A stretch of 64,000 bases of DNA from Byssochlamys sp. IMV 00236. Lineage: Eukaryota; Ascomycota; Eurotiomycetes; Eurotiales; Thermoascaceae. Shown one piece after another: positions 45,539 through 56,889 of the stretch. Where the stretch lies: positions 248,001-312,000 of the forward strand of contig MSJH02000809.1 of NCBI GenBank assembly GCA_001931875.2, given 5' to 3'. A program made the translations under genes and the position numbers. The notes below the pieces were generated by a model. It searched no databases and had not been told where the DNA came from. It saw only the letters and a program-made list of their open reading frames with translations. Numbering within the stretch: the first letter of the stretch is position 1; every line of letters begins with the position of its first letter.

Positions 45539-45861
45539 GAAGCCAAAATTAGGCATACCTAGTGATGTTCAGGCTAGTCAGTGAATAACTAAGAAGTTAA
45601 TCCTCAAATAAGCTGCATAAGCTGGCGTCAAACGAGAAAAGATCTGCGCATCGTATCTGTGCGCATCGTATCAGTGTTAGGAAGCCCGTGCGCGGGTGAG
45701 TCTTAGACAGTAGACTAAGAGAAAGGGTTATGAAGCCGAAGGATTATAAGGTTTCTGACAACACGAGGCTCGAGAATCAAATCAAGATAACGAGTCATCT
45801 GAGTCATCTTACAGGTGGCCGCAGAAATGTGTTGGATTGCCATGGTTTGTGGTTGTCTCAG
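45539..45861. repeat. Direct repeat, copy A (upstream of NRPS-like gene)
   Basis: About 320 bp related in the same orientation to 50127-50437. Shared blocks include AGCTGGCGTCAAACGAGAAA, GATCTGCGCATCGTATCT, AGCCCGTGCGCGGGT, AATCAAATCAAGA and CTTGTGGTTGTCTCAG-type ends. Copy A has an extra local duplication of GCGCATCGTATC. It begins about 240 bp upstream of the NRPS-like start codon and so occupies its promoter. Confidence 0.8.
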
Positions 45862-46129
45862 AAACACAAAAGCGGCTTTTAATGTCACTGAAATCGCGGC
45901 TCTGGATATCAGGGTAATCAACCAGGCCGTCCCAATACTTACCCGGGTGCATTCGAGACGTCCATGCGCATTATCGTAATTTCTATGTCCCTTCTAGCGA
46001 GAGTAAGATCGAAATCAAATAAAGAAATCATACACTCGTGAGGTAGCAGTTCGTTTGCCCATTTTGTCCTCTGGCACATGTTGATCTACAGCAATGGAAG
46101 ATATTTCGTTAGAAGAAAACCGCGACGCG

Positions 46130-48230
46130 CTGAACGTTCTGACTCACCTCTGGATACTTCAAGAGATATTGCCCTAACAAACCTGTTCCTGGCGCACTGT
46201 GGAAGGTCTCAGGTTAGTTACCGTCCCCTGAAAAATCAACAGGAGACTTCAAAGCTCTTCCTGGCTTACGATATCCGCAATTTCCACGATTGTTCCTTGG
46301 ACGCCTCGCTCCATTACTCGGAAACATCATTGAATGTTATCACTGAGGCAGACAACTCTGACTGTATGAACCTTGTCCTGGGGATCGTCTAAAGTATCTG
46401 TAGGGCAATCCACGAAGACAAAAGGTTCAGGCCCTCCATCTCGCTTCCTTAGTGTCAATACGGCACAGGAGTCCTTGGCGATAAGCACGAAACCAAACCC
46501 GCTCTGGCTGGGATTCATGGAACCTTGAGTTGCAGCACCCCCAAACGTCGTGATACCCCATTGTGTTGTGTCGGTTTCCAGGGGGGTATTCCGATGGGAA
46601 CAAGTAGTCAAGTGGTCAGTGGTACGAGTGAAAAGTCAGCGCTGGAGATGTTGAATGCAGAGTTATCCGTGATAGCCCCCAGCGCGTTGAGGTTCGTATT
46701 GTCCAGATCAATGACCCATACCATTAAACCACCAAGGCCTATCTTGTTTGCGTACTCGATCTTGGCCGCGAAAGTAGTAGCGTCGTCGAACCTAAGACAG
46801 TGTTAGGTTTGATATCTTTATGAAAGAAAGGGCACTTACGAGACCCAGTTGTTGCCGTTGTATACCATATAACTCACAGCGGCCGTCGTATTTACATACG
46901 GCGTCGGGCCGGTGCTTGTTATGATCTACATAATCTCTAGAAAGTGAAGCCCCTTGTGAGAACGAGGATCACTGGTTTCGGTCTTTGATGATTTACTTTC
47001 CACGATAAGAGAAGGTTCCAGGCGTACCTGTGCATTTTCCTGCAGTTCCTGCCGCAATGAATGCGCACCCTGGCTTCCAGCACGAGCCATCAGTGAGCTC
47101 GTACGTGCGTCCATAGAAACCCAGTCTCAAGACGATGTCAGAAGGAGGGACATTAGCACGCCAGAACTGATAGAGTGAGTGGTATTCATCAGTTATAACA
47201 TATTGATAAGCTTTTCTAATGGAGTATTACACCCCAAGTCTAGTACGAGACTGATTTCGGTCAGGTTTTTATGAGCAAAAACCTCAGAATCGATGTAAAC
47301 GTCGGTGGCATCCCACACCACATGGAGATCGTACGACATCATATTTACCCAGTCAACATAGGGAACCATACCAGTCATGTCAAAGTTCTGGAGATACCAG
47401 TATGAAGTCGGCGCTGTGAAGGTAACAATGTAGTCCTTGCCGCAGGCATCTATCGCCGTACACAATTCTTGCAGGAGAAGTGCGTAGTTGACTCCATCTT
47501 CCTGGCGGCTGCCGCGGTCGCCTGCGCCCGGGTACTCCCAGTCGAAGTCGATACCATCATACCCATACTGGCCCAGCCAGGCTATCCCATTTTGAATGAA
47601 GGTTGCCCGGTTTTCTATGCTCGAGACCATGCTTGTAAAAATCTCCTGGGTTGGTCCAGCATCCGTCAAGTCCCAACCGCAGACCGATATAATCGAATTG
47701 AGATCCGGGTTCTTGGACTTCAAATTGCCAACGTTCTGATATATAGCCGCTGATACATCAGGCATAGTGGTTAAGTCAAAGTCGGCTGAGATGGAGCCGA
47801 ATGCCACGTTCAGATGCGTGAGTATAGTGGCAGGGATCTGTCCTGGGGACATAGTACCCTACAAAGTCTTAGTGTCAGTATGAGGATCAAGAGAAGCAGC
47901 AGATAATATATCCGTACACATGGACTATTGCTATTCCAAGCCTCCCAATACCCCACGACTCGATTTTGGACACTGCTAGCTGGCACATCAGGCGATGGCT
48001 GCGTACAATCTGACTGGCAACCAGTACCGCAGAACTCACTAGTAGTACCGCAAAAGCCGTACTGTGAGCAACAGACATTTAAGGGGCAGGTCTTTCCAGC
48101 GACGCTCGCTTGCATACTGTCCACACTCCGCTGTAGCATTGCAATTGGACTGGCGGCCGTCGCTGCAGTAAGTAGGCCCCTAGTCGCAACAGCCGCTAGA
48201 GCCACAGTTTCTGCTCCAGGTAACAGTTAT
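46130..48230 (-). pseudogene. Decayed GH18 chitinase (LysM/CBM18 class V type)
   Basis: Reading 3'-ward, recognisable parts are: [12 protein letters not shown] and [10 protein letters not shown] (5' part, one frame, preceded by a TAG); chitin-binding [22 protein letters not shown] (next frame); GH18 domain [17 protein letters not shown], and the catalytic YDGIDFDWEYPG with the Glu intact; GFYGRTYEL; WVSFDDATTFAAKI; SGFGFVLIAKDS; CFRVMERGVQGTIVE. Breaks seen: the 5' TAG and frameshift near 48115-48190, a failing splice near 47200, a TAG at 46926-46928, a TGA at 46608-46610 with frameshift, and more shifts beyond 46330. No signal peptide or start codon remains. The source was probably a secreted chitinase of the killer-toxin-like class; this copy cannot give a full protein. 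Confidence 0.82.
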
Positions 48231-49812
48231 CGGATAGGGAAGATAATTCCCAGTCGAGCGTTTCTACCACCATATCGGTTGATATGAACGGGTATGGGTC
48301 TCTATCAATGCCTTTCCCGGGAAATGGGTCAAGCCGATGGCCGTAATCAGCAAATGGATTCGCCCCTTCACCGTAGAAAAAGTCGTTGGCAGCCCTGTCT
48401 AAACAGCAATACCGCATTATCCCAACAGTTGGGACATGAACTTTTAGGAGTGGTCTTTCGCCTGTAGGACGCTCACGCCAGTCTAGCATGCTGCGCATGT
48501 CTGTAAATAAGTCGTGCCAGTTGCCTCTTTCACCCGTGAAGGACAAGAAACTGAGTTCGATAGATCGTAATGTTGTTGGCAGCGCAGAAAGAGCAGATAT
48601 CAAATCATCTGATTGAACAAGAAACCCAGAAAGACCAAAATGGCGCAGTTTCTGCCATTTTTTGATAGGCATAATTGTTTGTAATGGGACAAAATGCTGA
48701 GCAAACTGCATACTTTGAGGAAAGCCATCACCCTCGACCTGACTATAATCAATCTGAGTCTGCAGGCTGACATGTTTGAGGTCTAATGCCTGGCTGAGGG
48801 CATATAGGAGGTGGCCGTTGCGAAAGGATGACCACCTTTGATCGTTGTAATATTGCCCATTGCAAGTCAGTGCCAGATCAATACGTTCAAATCCTGGTCG
48901 TCGGAGTAATGTCACAAGGTTATTATATTCTTCGCAAGGTCCGTCAAAGATACGGCAATTTAACCCAGTCTCGAGTATATGAGGGTCGATCACCAGCTCT
49001 AAGATTTCGTGATCGCGTATTTCTGCGAGTTCGCGAGTTAGAAGGCAGAAGGCCCGCCATTTAAGTCTTTCTCCCTCTTGATTCCACGGCGGCACAATAT
49101 AGGGTATAAGGCCCTTTTCCGGAAGTGGCCAAATGTGAATATTTGAATAATCAAAATCATCCAAACGTGGGTAAGCATGGAGAATTGGGTAGTTCAAACC
49201 AGGTGGGAATGCACGAATCATTGGAGTCTCGTAGAGCGGGTGATCTAGAATTCCGTGGGCTGCAGGTGTAATAACAATCCTCCGCAATGCTGGAAAGCGC
49301 TGTAGGCCATATCTGAACGCCTCAACATCCGCCTCAGAGGCCAGCACATCTTGTTGTTGCTGTAGCAGTTGCTGATAGTAAGACCACGATTCTTCGATTG
49401 GTAAATCAGGGTGTCTGCGTTGATTTCCTAAAAACTGCTCGGTGTTCCACCAGCAAACTTGGTCGAACCAGGCGGGGACACCTTCTGGAGGTAGAGGTCG
49501 ATCCAAATTCCACATACCCTCTCCCCGTTCAGGAATATGGTCCACTAATTGTACATCGTCCCAGATGACCTCGACGATATGATGGCGGAATTCTTCATCA
49601 TCAGCAATTGCGCGGAAAACTTCGATATTACGCGGATTGGCAGATAAGAAAACTCTTCTCAGGCGAAGATGGGCCCTCTCATTCAATGTCTTGCTTGACA
49701 GACGAAGATTCTTGATGTCTCGGTTTGGCAGGAATGATAACACTAGTTCGAAGATCTCGGCGGGCAGAGCCTGAAATTTTAACCCGGCATTAGAACCAAC
49801 GTCCGCCGGCAT
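48196..49812 (-). CDS. F-box protein
   Basis: Single exon, 538 residues. An N-terminal F-box ([21 protein letters not shown], about residues 15-36) should bind Skp1 in an SCF ubiquitin ligase, and the remaining leucine-rich helical body would select substrates. Such F-box proteins are numerous and variable in fungi. The last 10-12 codons ([11 protein letters not shown]) run into the chitinase remnant, so the native C-terminus may have been altered by the rearrangement that placed the two together. No target can be named. Confidence 0.85.
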   Translation of the reverse strand: MPADVGSNAGLKFQALPAEIFELVLSFLPNRDIKNLRLSSKTLNERAHLRLRRVFLSANPRNIEVFRAIADDEEFRHHIVEVIWDDVQLVDHIPERGEGMWNLDRPLPPEGVPAWFDQVCWWNTEQFLGNQRRHPDLPIEESWSYYQQLLQQQQDVLASEADVEAFRYGLQRFPALRRIVITPAAHGILDHPLYETPMIRAFPPGLNYPILHAYPRLDDFDYSNIHIWPLPEKGLIPYIVPPWNQEGERLKWRAFCLLTRELAEIRDHEILELVIDPHILETGLNCRIFDGPCEEYNNLVTLLRRPGFERIDLALTCNGQYYNDQRWSSFRNGHLLYALSQALDLKHVSLQTQIDYSQVEGDGFPQSMQFAQHFVPLQTIMPIKKWQKLRHFGLSGFLVQSDDLISALSALPTTLRSIELSFLSFTGERGNWHDLFTDMRSMLDWRERPTGERPLLKVHVPTVGIMRYCCLDRAANDFFYGEGANPFADYGHRLDPFPGKGIDRDPYPFISTDMVVETLDWELSSLSDNCYLEQKLWL

Positions 49813-50966
49813 TGTTGCAGACTTGTGTCTCTACCGAGAGGTCAATACACATACACGAAAGAAGCATGAAAGACACAAGAAACAACAATCACCCCCGCCT
49901 GCACGCCCTCGCGCTTGGACGTCTAAGGTCACCTGACTGATCTTACCAACATCTGGTTTGGATTCAGCGGAATCAACCCGGTGGTACTAGTAGATGATGC
50001 AGTCAGCTTTCACAAAATTTGAAAATTGGTAACGATAATAAGATGCAGAATTTTCTCTCGATATATACTGTACATTGCATATTATCGGATAAGAGAAGAA
50101 AGAGAGAAAGTTACTCAATAAAAAAAGAAGCCAAAATTGTGCATAAGTAGCGATGTTCAGGCTAAATACTTAGTGGTTCATTGAAGAGTTGATCCTCAAG
50201 TAGACTAAGTATATACGCTGCATGAGCTGGCGTCAAACGAGAAACGATCTGCGCATCGTATCTATGCTAGAAAGCCCGTGCGCGGGTAAGTCTTAGAGTA
50301 AGAGAGGGTCATGAAGCCGCAGGATTATAGAGTTCCTTACAATTCGAAGCTCTAGAATCAAATCAAGACAACGAGTTCATTTACGTTATCTGAGTCATCT
50401 TCCAGATTATATTGCCATAGCTTGTGGTTGTCTCAGGACGCATCTTAGCGCTACTTCGATTTCCTCGAATATTTGTTGAGTACTTATGTTAATACGGGCG
50501 GTTATATCCCTTCGTTGGCTTGCTGGGATATACCTCTTACATAATTCGATAAATCTTTAAGTTACTACATTGCATTCTCCTAGTTCTATCAAGATGGTGA
50601 TGGGAGAGCAGAATGATACGGTCTACCTTCAAACTTCTAAAGCCAATTGGAAGATGGGATGAGTAAACATATTATCCATAGCACGTTTCCGACAACTCTC
50701 TGGGAGACTGACTTCTGTGCGTCGAATAGAGGTATTTTTCCTCTTCACAATGGAAAGAGTGGAGTGTACTTGCCGTGCCCGTTCCTTCCTACAATGCAGT
50801 TAACGCCTTCCTGGCTTTATCAGGCTTCACTTGTCCCTCTGTTCCTCTGCAGCATCTCTCCCCATTCTCATCTTCTCATCTTCTCATCTTTTCATTCATC
50901 TCTTCTCCCTTTGGTGCCCTCCCAAGTTCCATTTGATCATTTCGTCTACTCTCCAAAGCTTCAAAA
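49813..50966. other. Intergenic, contains direct repeat copy B
   Basis: About 1.15 kb of divergent upstream DNA between the F-box gene and the CFEM gene. Copy B of the direct repeat lies at 50127-50437. A pyrimidine-rich stretch (50820-50950) precedes the CFEM start. Confidence 0.5.
50127..50437. repeat. Direct repeat, copy B (upstream of F-box gene)
   Basis: About 310 bp related to 45539-45861 and in the same orientation. It lies about 315 bp upstream of the F-box start codon. The two copies bracket the chitinase remnant and the F-box gene, a 4.3-kb interval. Confidence 0.8.
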
Positions 50967-51430
50967 ATGATTGCCTCTATGATCATTGCTGCCTTTTCCA
51001 TCATTGCAGCTGTGGCTGCACAGAACCTGGTCCCCCCATTGACTCTTCCTGATTGCCCGGTATGTGATTATGATAAGAGAATAGCTTGACCGGGTATGCT
51101 AACCATCTTATTGTTCTTATAGAGGAACTGCATTCTCAGTATCTTACCCTCAGCTCCTTCTTTTGGCTGTCTCAGCGTCGACCCGGTTTGTCTCTGCAAG
51201 AGCACCGGCTATAACATGAGTCTCTTGAGCTGTGCCACTACGCTGTGTTCTTCCGCCGAAGTCACTCAGCTGATTAATTACGAAAATGGGTGGTGTGACT
51301 TAGTCGGTATGCATTTTCCTCCATGGCCAGTCTAGAGTAAGTCCTAACAAGAAGAAGGCCTGGTCCCAACACCTACACCTTCTCTCCTACCTTTGCCTTT
51401 TCAGGGTACTACCGTCATTACGGCACTTAA
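50967..51430 (+). CDS. Small secreted CFEM-domain protein
   Basis: Exons 50967-51059, 51123-51306 and 51405-51430 give 100 residues. An N-terminal signal peptide (MIASMIIAAFSIIAAVAAQ) leads to one CFEM domain with all eight cysteines (DC, NC, GC, VCLC, SC, LC, WC) and the haem-ligand Asp in SVDPVCLC. CFEM proteins bind haem or act at the cell surface; some are effectors. No GPI signal follows: the protein ends a few residues after the last Cys (VGYYRHYGT), so it is probably released. The last exon is short and its acceptor (TTTTCAG) is the least certain part. Confidence 0.85.
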
Positions 51431-52990
51431 TGGAGCAAAGACCCCCTCTCGTGCATCGAAGAACAGACTGCTGAGCGAAAAATAAGTCACTGGTAGGTAG
51501 GTTCTTGGTTGTGTTATGACCGCTGTCCTTTAGACGACCTGCTAACTCGTGAAGCTGTCCTCACGGCATATACTGATAGCCGAGAGTTTAAACCTCGATA
51601 CTGTGACGTTCTCGATCGGAATCTGCGGAGGAAAGTACTTATATATATTACTGCTGTATCTGAAAGGCGAGGTTGTTCGGGGACTCCAAACTACATTTTA
51701 TCATACATGTCAATACTATGTGTGAAGATCGAATAAGAGGCTACGGTGAGATATCATGTATGGCTACTGATGCAGTTCTCCGCTGAGACTGTCGAGCGAA
51801 TATTTGCGATGATAGAACACTAGATATAACGATAACCGAAACACATCAAGCATGTGCGTGCCGGCTTCTTACTTAACTTATGGTATAGTTATGTCCTCTA
51901 CTGGCCAACTTGCTACATGTATATGTATTCAGTCTTATAAGTCATCCACAGTAGGTAGCATTATGTCTGCCCCTAACTGCTCAACACGAGCTGCAGGAAG
52001 CCACTACACCCTGCATACGGAGTAAAGTGTCAGCATTTAGCTGACCCATTGCGATATGAGCTGCAGTACGCCACGATTATTCGATAGTGGTTGGCATTCG
52101 GCCGCACCATATTATTCCCTGTTAGTAAAGGGGCGGAAAGCACCTGCATATCCTGGATCGTAAAATAGGTGCTAGATCTCGATGTTCTCCCACCTTAGGG
52201 TTTAAGTAATCAAGATATTCTCCCCATTAGTTAACTAAATTTTTAGTTTACTCACCGTACGTGAGTTCGGTATTCGACGTAAAGAATATAGGACAATGAA
52301 AATTAACCATCTCATTGAATCCCATAGGTCAAAGAAGACAGTCCGCATTGGGGGAATGCGCTGATAGTGGCGGAGGCAGCTCTCGGGCAGTGCTCAGGCT
52401 CTTTATACGTCTTAGGACATAAATAGGCGATAGATTCGATAGCTCCAGTAGTCAAGCAATCAAGATTTATTCTCCCGATTATATATTCAGTTTCCTCCTA
52501 GATTTTGACGAACGCGGGGAGATGCCTGAAATCACGGTCACGTGGTCAATTAAGCGGCGCGCGCGTCACGTCGCGTCTGGATAGCTCCGATCAGACAGGA
52601 TTGCTGCCTCAGCTATAGTGCCTTTCTGAGATAGGAGCCTATTTTTTCTGGGGGTTATAATATCTTCTTTGACTCCTTTGATGTTTATTGATCCTTCTCT
52701 ATGTGCTAGTCGATCTTGCTTATTCGAGGCTAAGCTCTATGCGCGGTCTCCGTATCACTCCGCTGAGCACGCCTCGATTCAGACCAGGAATTGCGTATCA
52801 ATTTCGGGGGAAACCAATCTCTACTTCTATTGGAGCTTTATCATCGAGAATTCCGAGAATCTGTTCTCTTGTCGCTATCGAGAACTACGCTCCGCATACC
52901 AGCACCAGTGCAATTGAAGCTCGCCGACACTTTACTATCAAAGCAACAGGAGACGCGCTTCTGCCGTCATTTAGATCTCCCGTCTTAAAA
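51431..52990. other. Gene-poor region with diverged repeats
   Basis: About 1.56 kb without a supported gene; short frames have no family features. It contains the second site of the dispersed repeat (51965-52500) and, from about 52600, the DNA ligase promoter. Confidence 0.5.
51965..52500. repeat. Second site of the dispersed repeat family
   Basis: Segments match the 16.6-17.1 kb copies in the same orientation: GAGCTGCAGTACGCCACGA (near 52060), GAGCTGCAGGAAGCCACTA (near 51990), AGGTCAAAGAAGACA (52327 on) followed by GATAGTGGCGGAGGCAG, and GATAGATTCG ... AAGCAATCAA (52430-52470). The level of divergence is similar to that between the copies at 16.6 kb. Confidence 0.6.
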
Positions 52991-55883
52991 ATGGCGGACA
53001 GGAAAGGTGGAAAGCAAGCAACACTGGGGTATGTCAGAGATTCACAATCGACGATCGGGTGCGTTCCGGTTGGCTGCAAAAGCGCAGTCATTGAAACGAT
53101 GCGACATTGTCTCTACGTCGGGTGATAGTTTTGCTAATTCAATTGTGTTATCTGCACAGGAAGTTCTTTGGCTCCAGTGCAGCTTCGAAGGATGCGCCTA
53201 AGAGACAGACTACGCTGTCATTTTCAAATAATAGAAAGAAAGAAAAGGACGGAGCTCCCCAAGATGCTGAAGAGGCAGTCGCTACGGAGACTAAGGTCGA
53301 GGAGAATGCGACGAATGGAACCAATGATGTGAAAATGGAAGATGAGATTGCGCCCGTGGATGCTGTTTCTTCATCCCCAGAGAAGGGCGTCAAGAGAGAA
53401 AAGAGCGCCGACGAAGAGAGCGAAGAATCAGATGTTCAACCTGCGACTAAGCGCCGGAGAAAGAGCCCAGAAGGTCGTCGAAGAAATGGACGGAAGTCTT
53501 CACCAGCTGCTGAAAAGGCCGCCACGTCTCCAAAGAGGACTGTCAAAGCCACTACCACTGAGAAGGCTGTTGAAAAGGCCTCAGGCGAGGTGACCCCAGT
53601 GGAAGAAAGAGAAGAGATATCAGAGGTAGAGCAGGGCGAAGAACAATCCGTAAGTGAAGAAGAGGAGGAAGAGAAGCCGGAGCTGAAAAAGAAAGAGATC
53701 GAAAAGGTCCAGGCTACCTTGAAGAGCACTGGAAATGACCCCTATCCCGATTGGAAGCCAGGTGAACCCGTTCCTTACGCCGCTCTTTGTACGACTTTCT
53801 CTCTCATTGAAATGACTACGAAGCGTCTGATTATTTTAGCGCACTGTTCGCTGTTCTTGCGACAAGTGCTGCGACTTACCCCCAATGACCTGCTTCCCAC
53901 TGTGCAGCTCATGATCAATAAGCTCGCAGCGGACTACGCCGGTATTGAGCTGGGAATCGGAGAATCGCTGATCATGAAAGCCATCGGCGAAAGTACCGGA
54001 AGAAGTCTAAAAGTCATCAAGGCAGATCAACATGAGATCGGAGATCTTGGACTGGTAGCTGCAAAAAGCAGATCGAACCAGCCTACCATGTTCAAACCGA
54101 AGCCGCTGACTGTGAGAGGCGTACATGAAGGCCTCCTTGCTATTGCCAAGGTACAAGGCCACGGCGCCCAGGACAAGAAGATATCTGGTATCAAGAAGCT
54201 CTTGTCGGCAGCTGATGCTGCTACCGCTGGAAAGGGCAGTGCTGGTATTGACATCACGAAGAACAAGGGCGGACCCAGCGAAGCAAAGTACATTGTTAGA
54301 TTCCTCGAAGGAAAGCTACGATTGGGCTTGGCTGAGAGGACCGTTCTCGTGGCTCTTGCCCAGGCGGTGGTCGCCCACGAGGCGGCTGTCAAAGGAGAGA
54401 AGCCCCCGAGTGCCGAGAAACTGGCCGAAGGAGAAGCTGTTCTGAAGACTGTTTACAGTGAGCTTCCTTCCTACGAGGTCATTATCCCTGCCATGCTCGA
54501 GCACGGGATCTTCAAGCTTCGCGAAGTTTGCAAACTGCAGCCAGGCGTTCCCCTCAAGCCTATGCTTGCTAAGCCGACGAAGTCTATCACTGAAGTTCTG
54601 GATCGTTTCGAAGGCAAGGACTTTACTTGCGAGTACAAGTACGATGGAGAGAGAGCACAGATCCACTATGTCTCAGGCGATAGTATTCATGAGTATCCCG
54701 GCGCAACGACTTCTTTGAAGAAGGATGGGAAAGGGCTGTGTGCAATCTTCTCTCGAAACTCAGAGGATCTATCAAAGAAATATCCAGACATCCTGGAGAA
54801 ATTGGAGTCCTGGATCAAGCCGGGGACGAAAAGTTTTGTCGTTGACTGCGAGACTGTTGCTTGGGATATGGTCAACAAAAAGGTCCTGCCCTTCCAACAG
54901 CTGATGACAAGGAAGCGGAAAGACGTCAAGGCGGAAGATGTGAAGGTCAAGGTCTGCGTGTTTGCGTTCGATCTGCTGTTTTTGAATGGAGAGGTTAGTC
55001 TACCTAGAGTGACTGAGAGAAATGACTGTCGCTGATTGATTACAGCCAACGGTCAAGAAAACGCTGCGCGAGCGTCGTGCCCTTTTGCACGATACCTTCC
55101 AGCCTGTCGAAGGCGAGTTTGCTTTCGCTCAGTACGGGAATACAAATGAACTCGAGGAGATCCAAAGCCTTCTGGACGAAAGTGTAAAGGCCTCGTGCGA
55201 AGGACTGATGGTGAAGATGCTGGATACTGATGAGAGTGGCTACGAGCCTAGCAAGCGGAGTCGAAACTGGCTAAAGGTACTTTATTCCATTCAAAACCAA
55301 CACAGACTCTAGTAAGCTCACTAACATCTTCCAACAGGTCAAGAAAGACTACCTTGCTGGAATCGGTGATTCCCTGGACCTGGTGGTTCTGGGCGCCTAC
55401 TTTGGCCGTGGTAAACGAACCTCTGTATACGGGGCCTTCCTTCTCGCAGCCTACAACCCAAATACACAAAATTACGAAACAATCTGCAACATCGGTACCG
55501 GCTTTTCGGAAGCTCTCCTCGAAGAGCTCCATAAGGAACTCTCCCCACTCGTCATCGACCGACCAAAGCCATTCTACTCCCACTCTAACGTCCCCAAGGA
55601 CCAGCCAGACGTGTGGTTCGAACCTCGACTCGTGTGGGAGGTCAAGGCCGCCGACCTAACTCTTAGTCCAAGATACAAGGCCGCAGCAGACGAAGTCATG
55701 GGAACAACCGGCGGCGGCAAGGGTATCTCACTCCGGTTCCCGCGATATATCAAGGCCCGTGACGACAAGAAACCCGAGCAAGCAACTACCACGAGGGCCG
55801 TCGCAGAGATGTACCAAAAGCAGGAGAGCGTGGCGAAAGAGAACGCTGGAAAGGGCGGTGTCGATGATGATTTCGAGTACTAG
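52991..55883 (+). CDS. CDC9: ATP-dependent DNA ligase I
   Basis: Joins Okazaki fragments and seals repair nicks; nucleus and possibly mitochondria. Exons 52991-53028, 53160-54993, 55046-55276 and 55338-55883 give 882 residues. The N-terminus carries a PCNA-interaction box QATLGKFF, split by intron 1. A long charged, disordered linker (about 20-200) precedes the DNA-binding domain. The adenylation site is CEYKYDGERAQIHY with the lysine nucleophile; later motifs are CEGLMVKML, RNWLKVKKDY and LGAYFGRGKR. The C-terminal OB fold ends with ISLRFPRYIKARDDKKPE. Length is normal for fungal ligase I. It converges on the capping enzyme gene across a 1-kb spacer with an assembly gap. Confidence 0.96.
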
Positions 55884-56889
55884 CCTAACGTGCAGTCAGC
55901 ACGTCCGTATTTGTCCTCATCTAGTTGTTCATGATATCCAAGGTCTCCATTGTCATGCCTCTTTTTTTTTTCCCTCACGGTTTCATGCTTGATTCAATGT
56001 ATTCTATCACTGATAACATATCATCGAATGATGATTGTGTAGTGTATACTTTTTCAGAAGAATGAGATTCGATTAACGAGGTGAAGTATTCATGATAATG
56101 TCTCTCGCAGTTATGGTATCGTAAACAATCAGCGAGAGCTCATCCACATTATTAACAGTGCTCGTATTGCTTGCTATTTATTAATAACTCCTACTAAATT
56201 AGGCAGGATATACAATCAGAATCATCTTCCTGATTATAAAACCAGACGGCTTATTAAAGAAAAAGGAACATGCACTAACTTATCCCAAATCCAATACTCC
56301 TCCCACTTCCATGGCGCAAATAGGAGAAAGAAATGTTAATTAAGAAAATTGAAAAACAAGGAAGAAGAAGAAGACAAACGGATAATCTACATAAGGACGT
56401 CCAAATTAGATTCCAATTCTGTAAAAAAAAAAAAAAAAAAAAAANNNNNNNNNNNNNNNNNNNNAAAAAAAAAGTATATTAGAACTGAATTGAATTTCAA
56501 CGCAGTAGTATTCCGCCACCGATCCGATGTTTTTATTGCCCGCCTACCCTGTTATCCTCGTGAAGCATAGAAAAATCAAAATGATAAAAAGAAAAGGGAG
56601 GAAGGGATGGATATATGCGGTTCTGGATTCCTTGAGTACCATAAATGGAGAAAAAAGGACGAAGTCAATGATATATAAAAAAAATGATGAATATAATGAG
56701 GATCCTATCCATGAACGCCGGGCACCTTGCATTTGCGAATTGGCAATTCGAGAAATGAGTTTACACATGGTATTGAGTTGTTTGGGGAAAAAAAAATTGG
56801 GGGGCTCGGTATAGGGAGTCGAGAGAGAGGGAAGGGATCTGTGAGACAAAAAAAAAAAGAAAGAAACTGTCTTCTGATCTTCTCTTCTC
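55884..56889. other. Convergent spacer with assembly gap
   Basis: About 1 kb between the DNA ligase and capping enzyme stops. Twenty Ns at 56445-56464 interrupt a poly-A run, so the length here is unknown and a homopolymer probably broke the assembly. No gene is supported. Confidence 0.8.
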
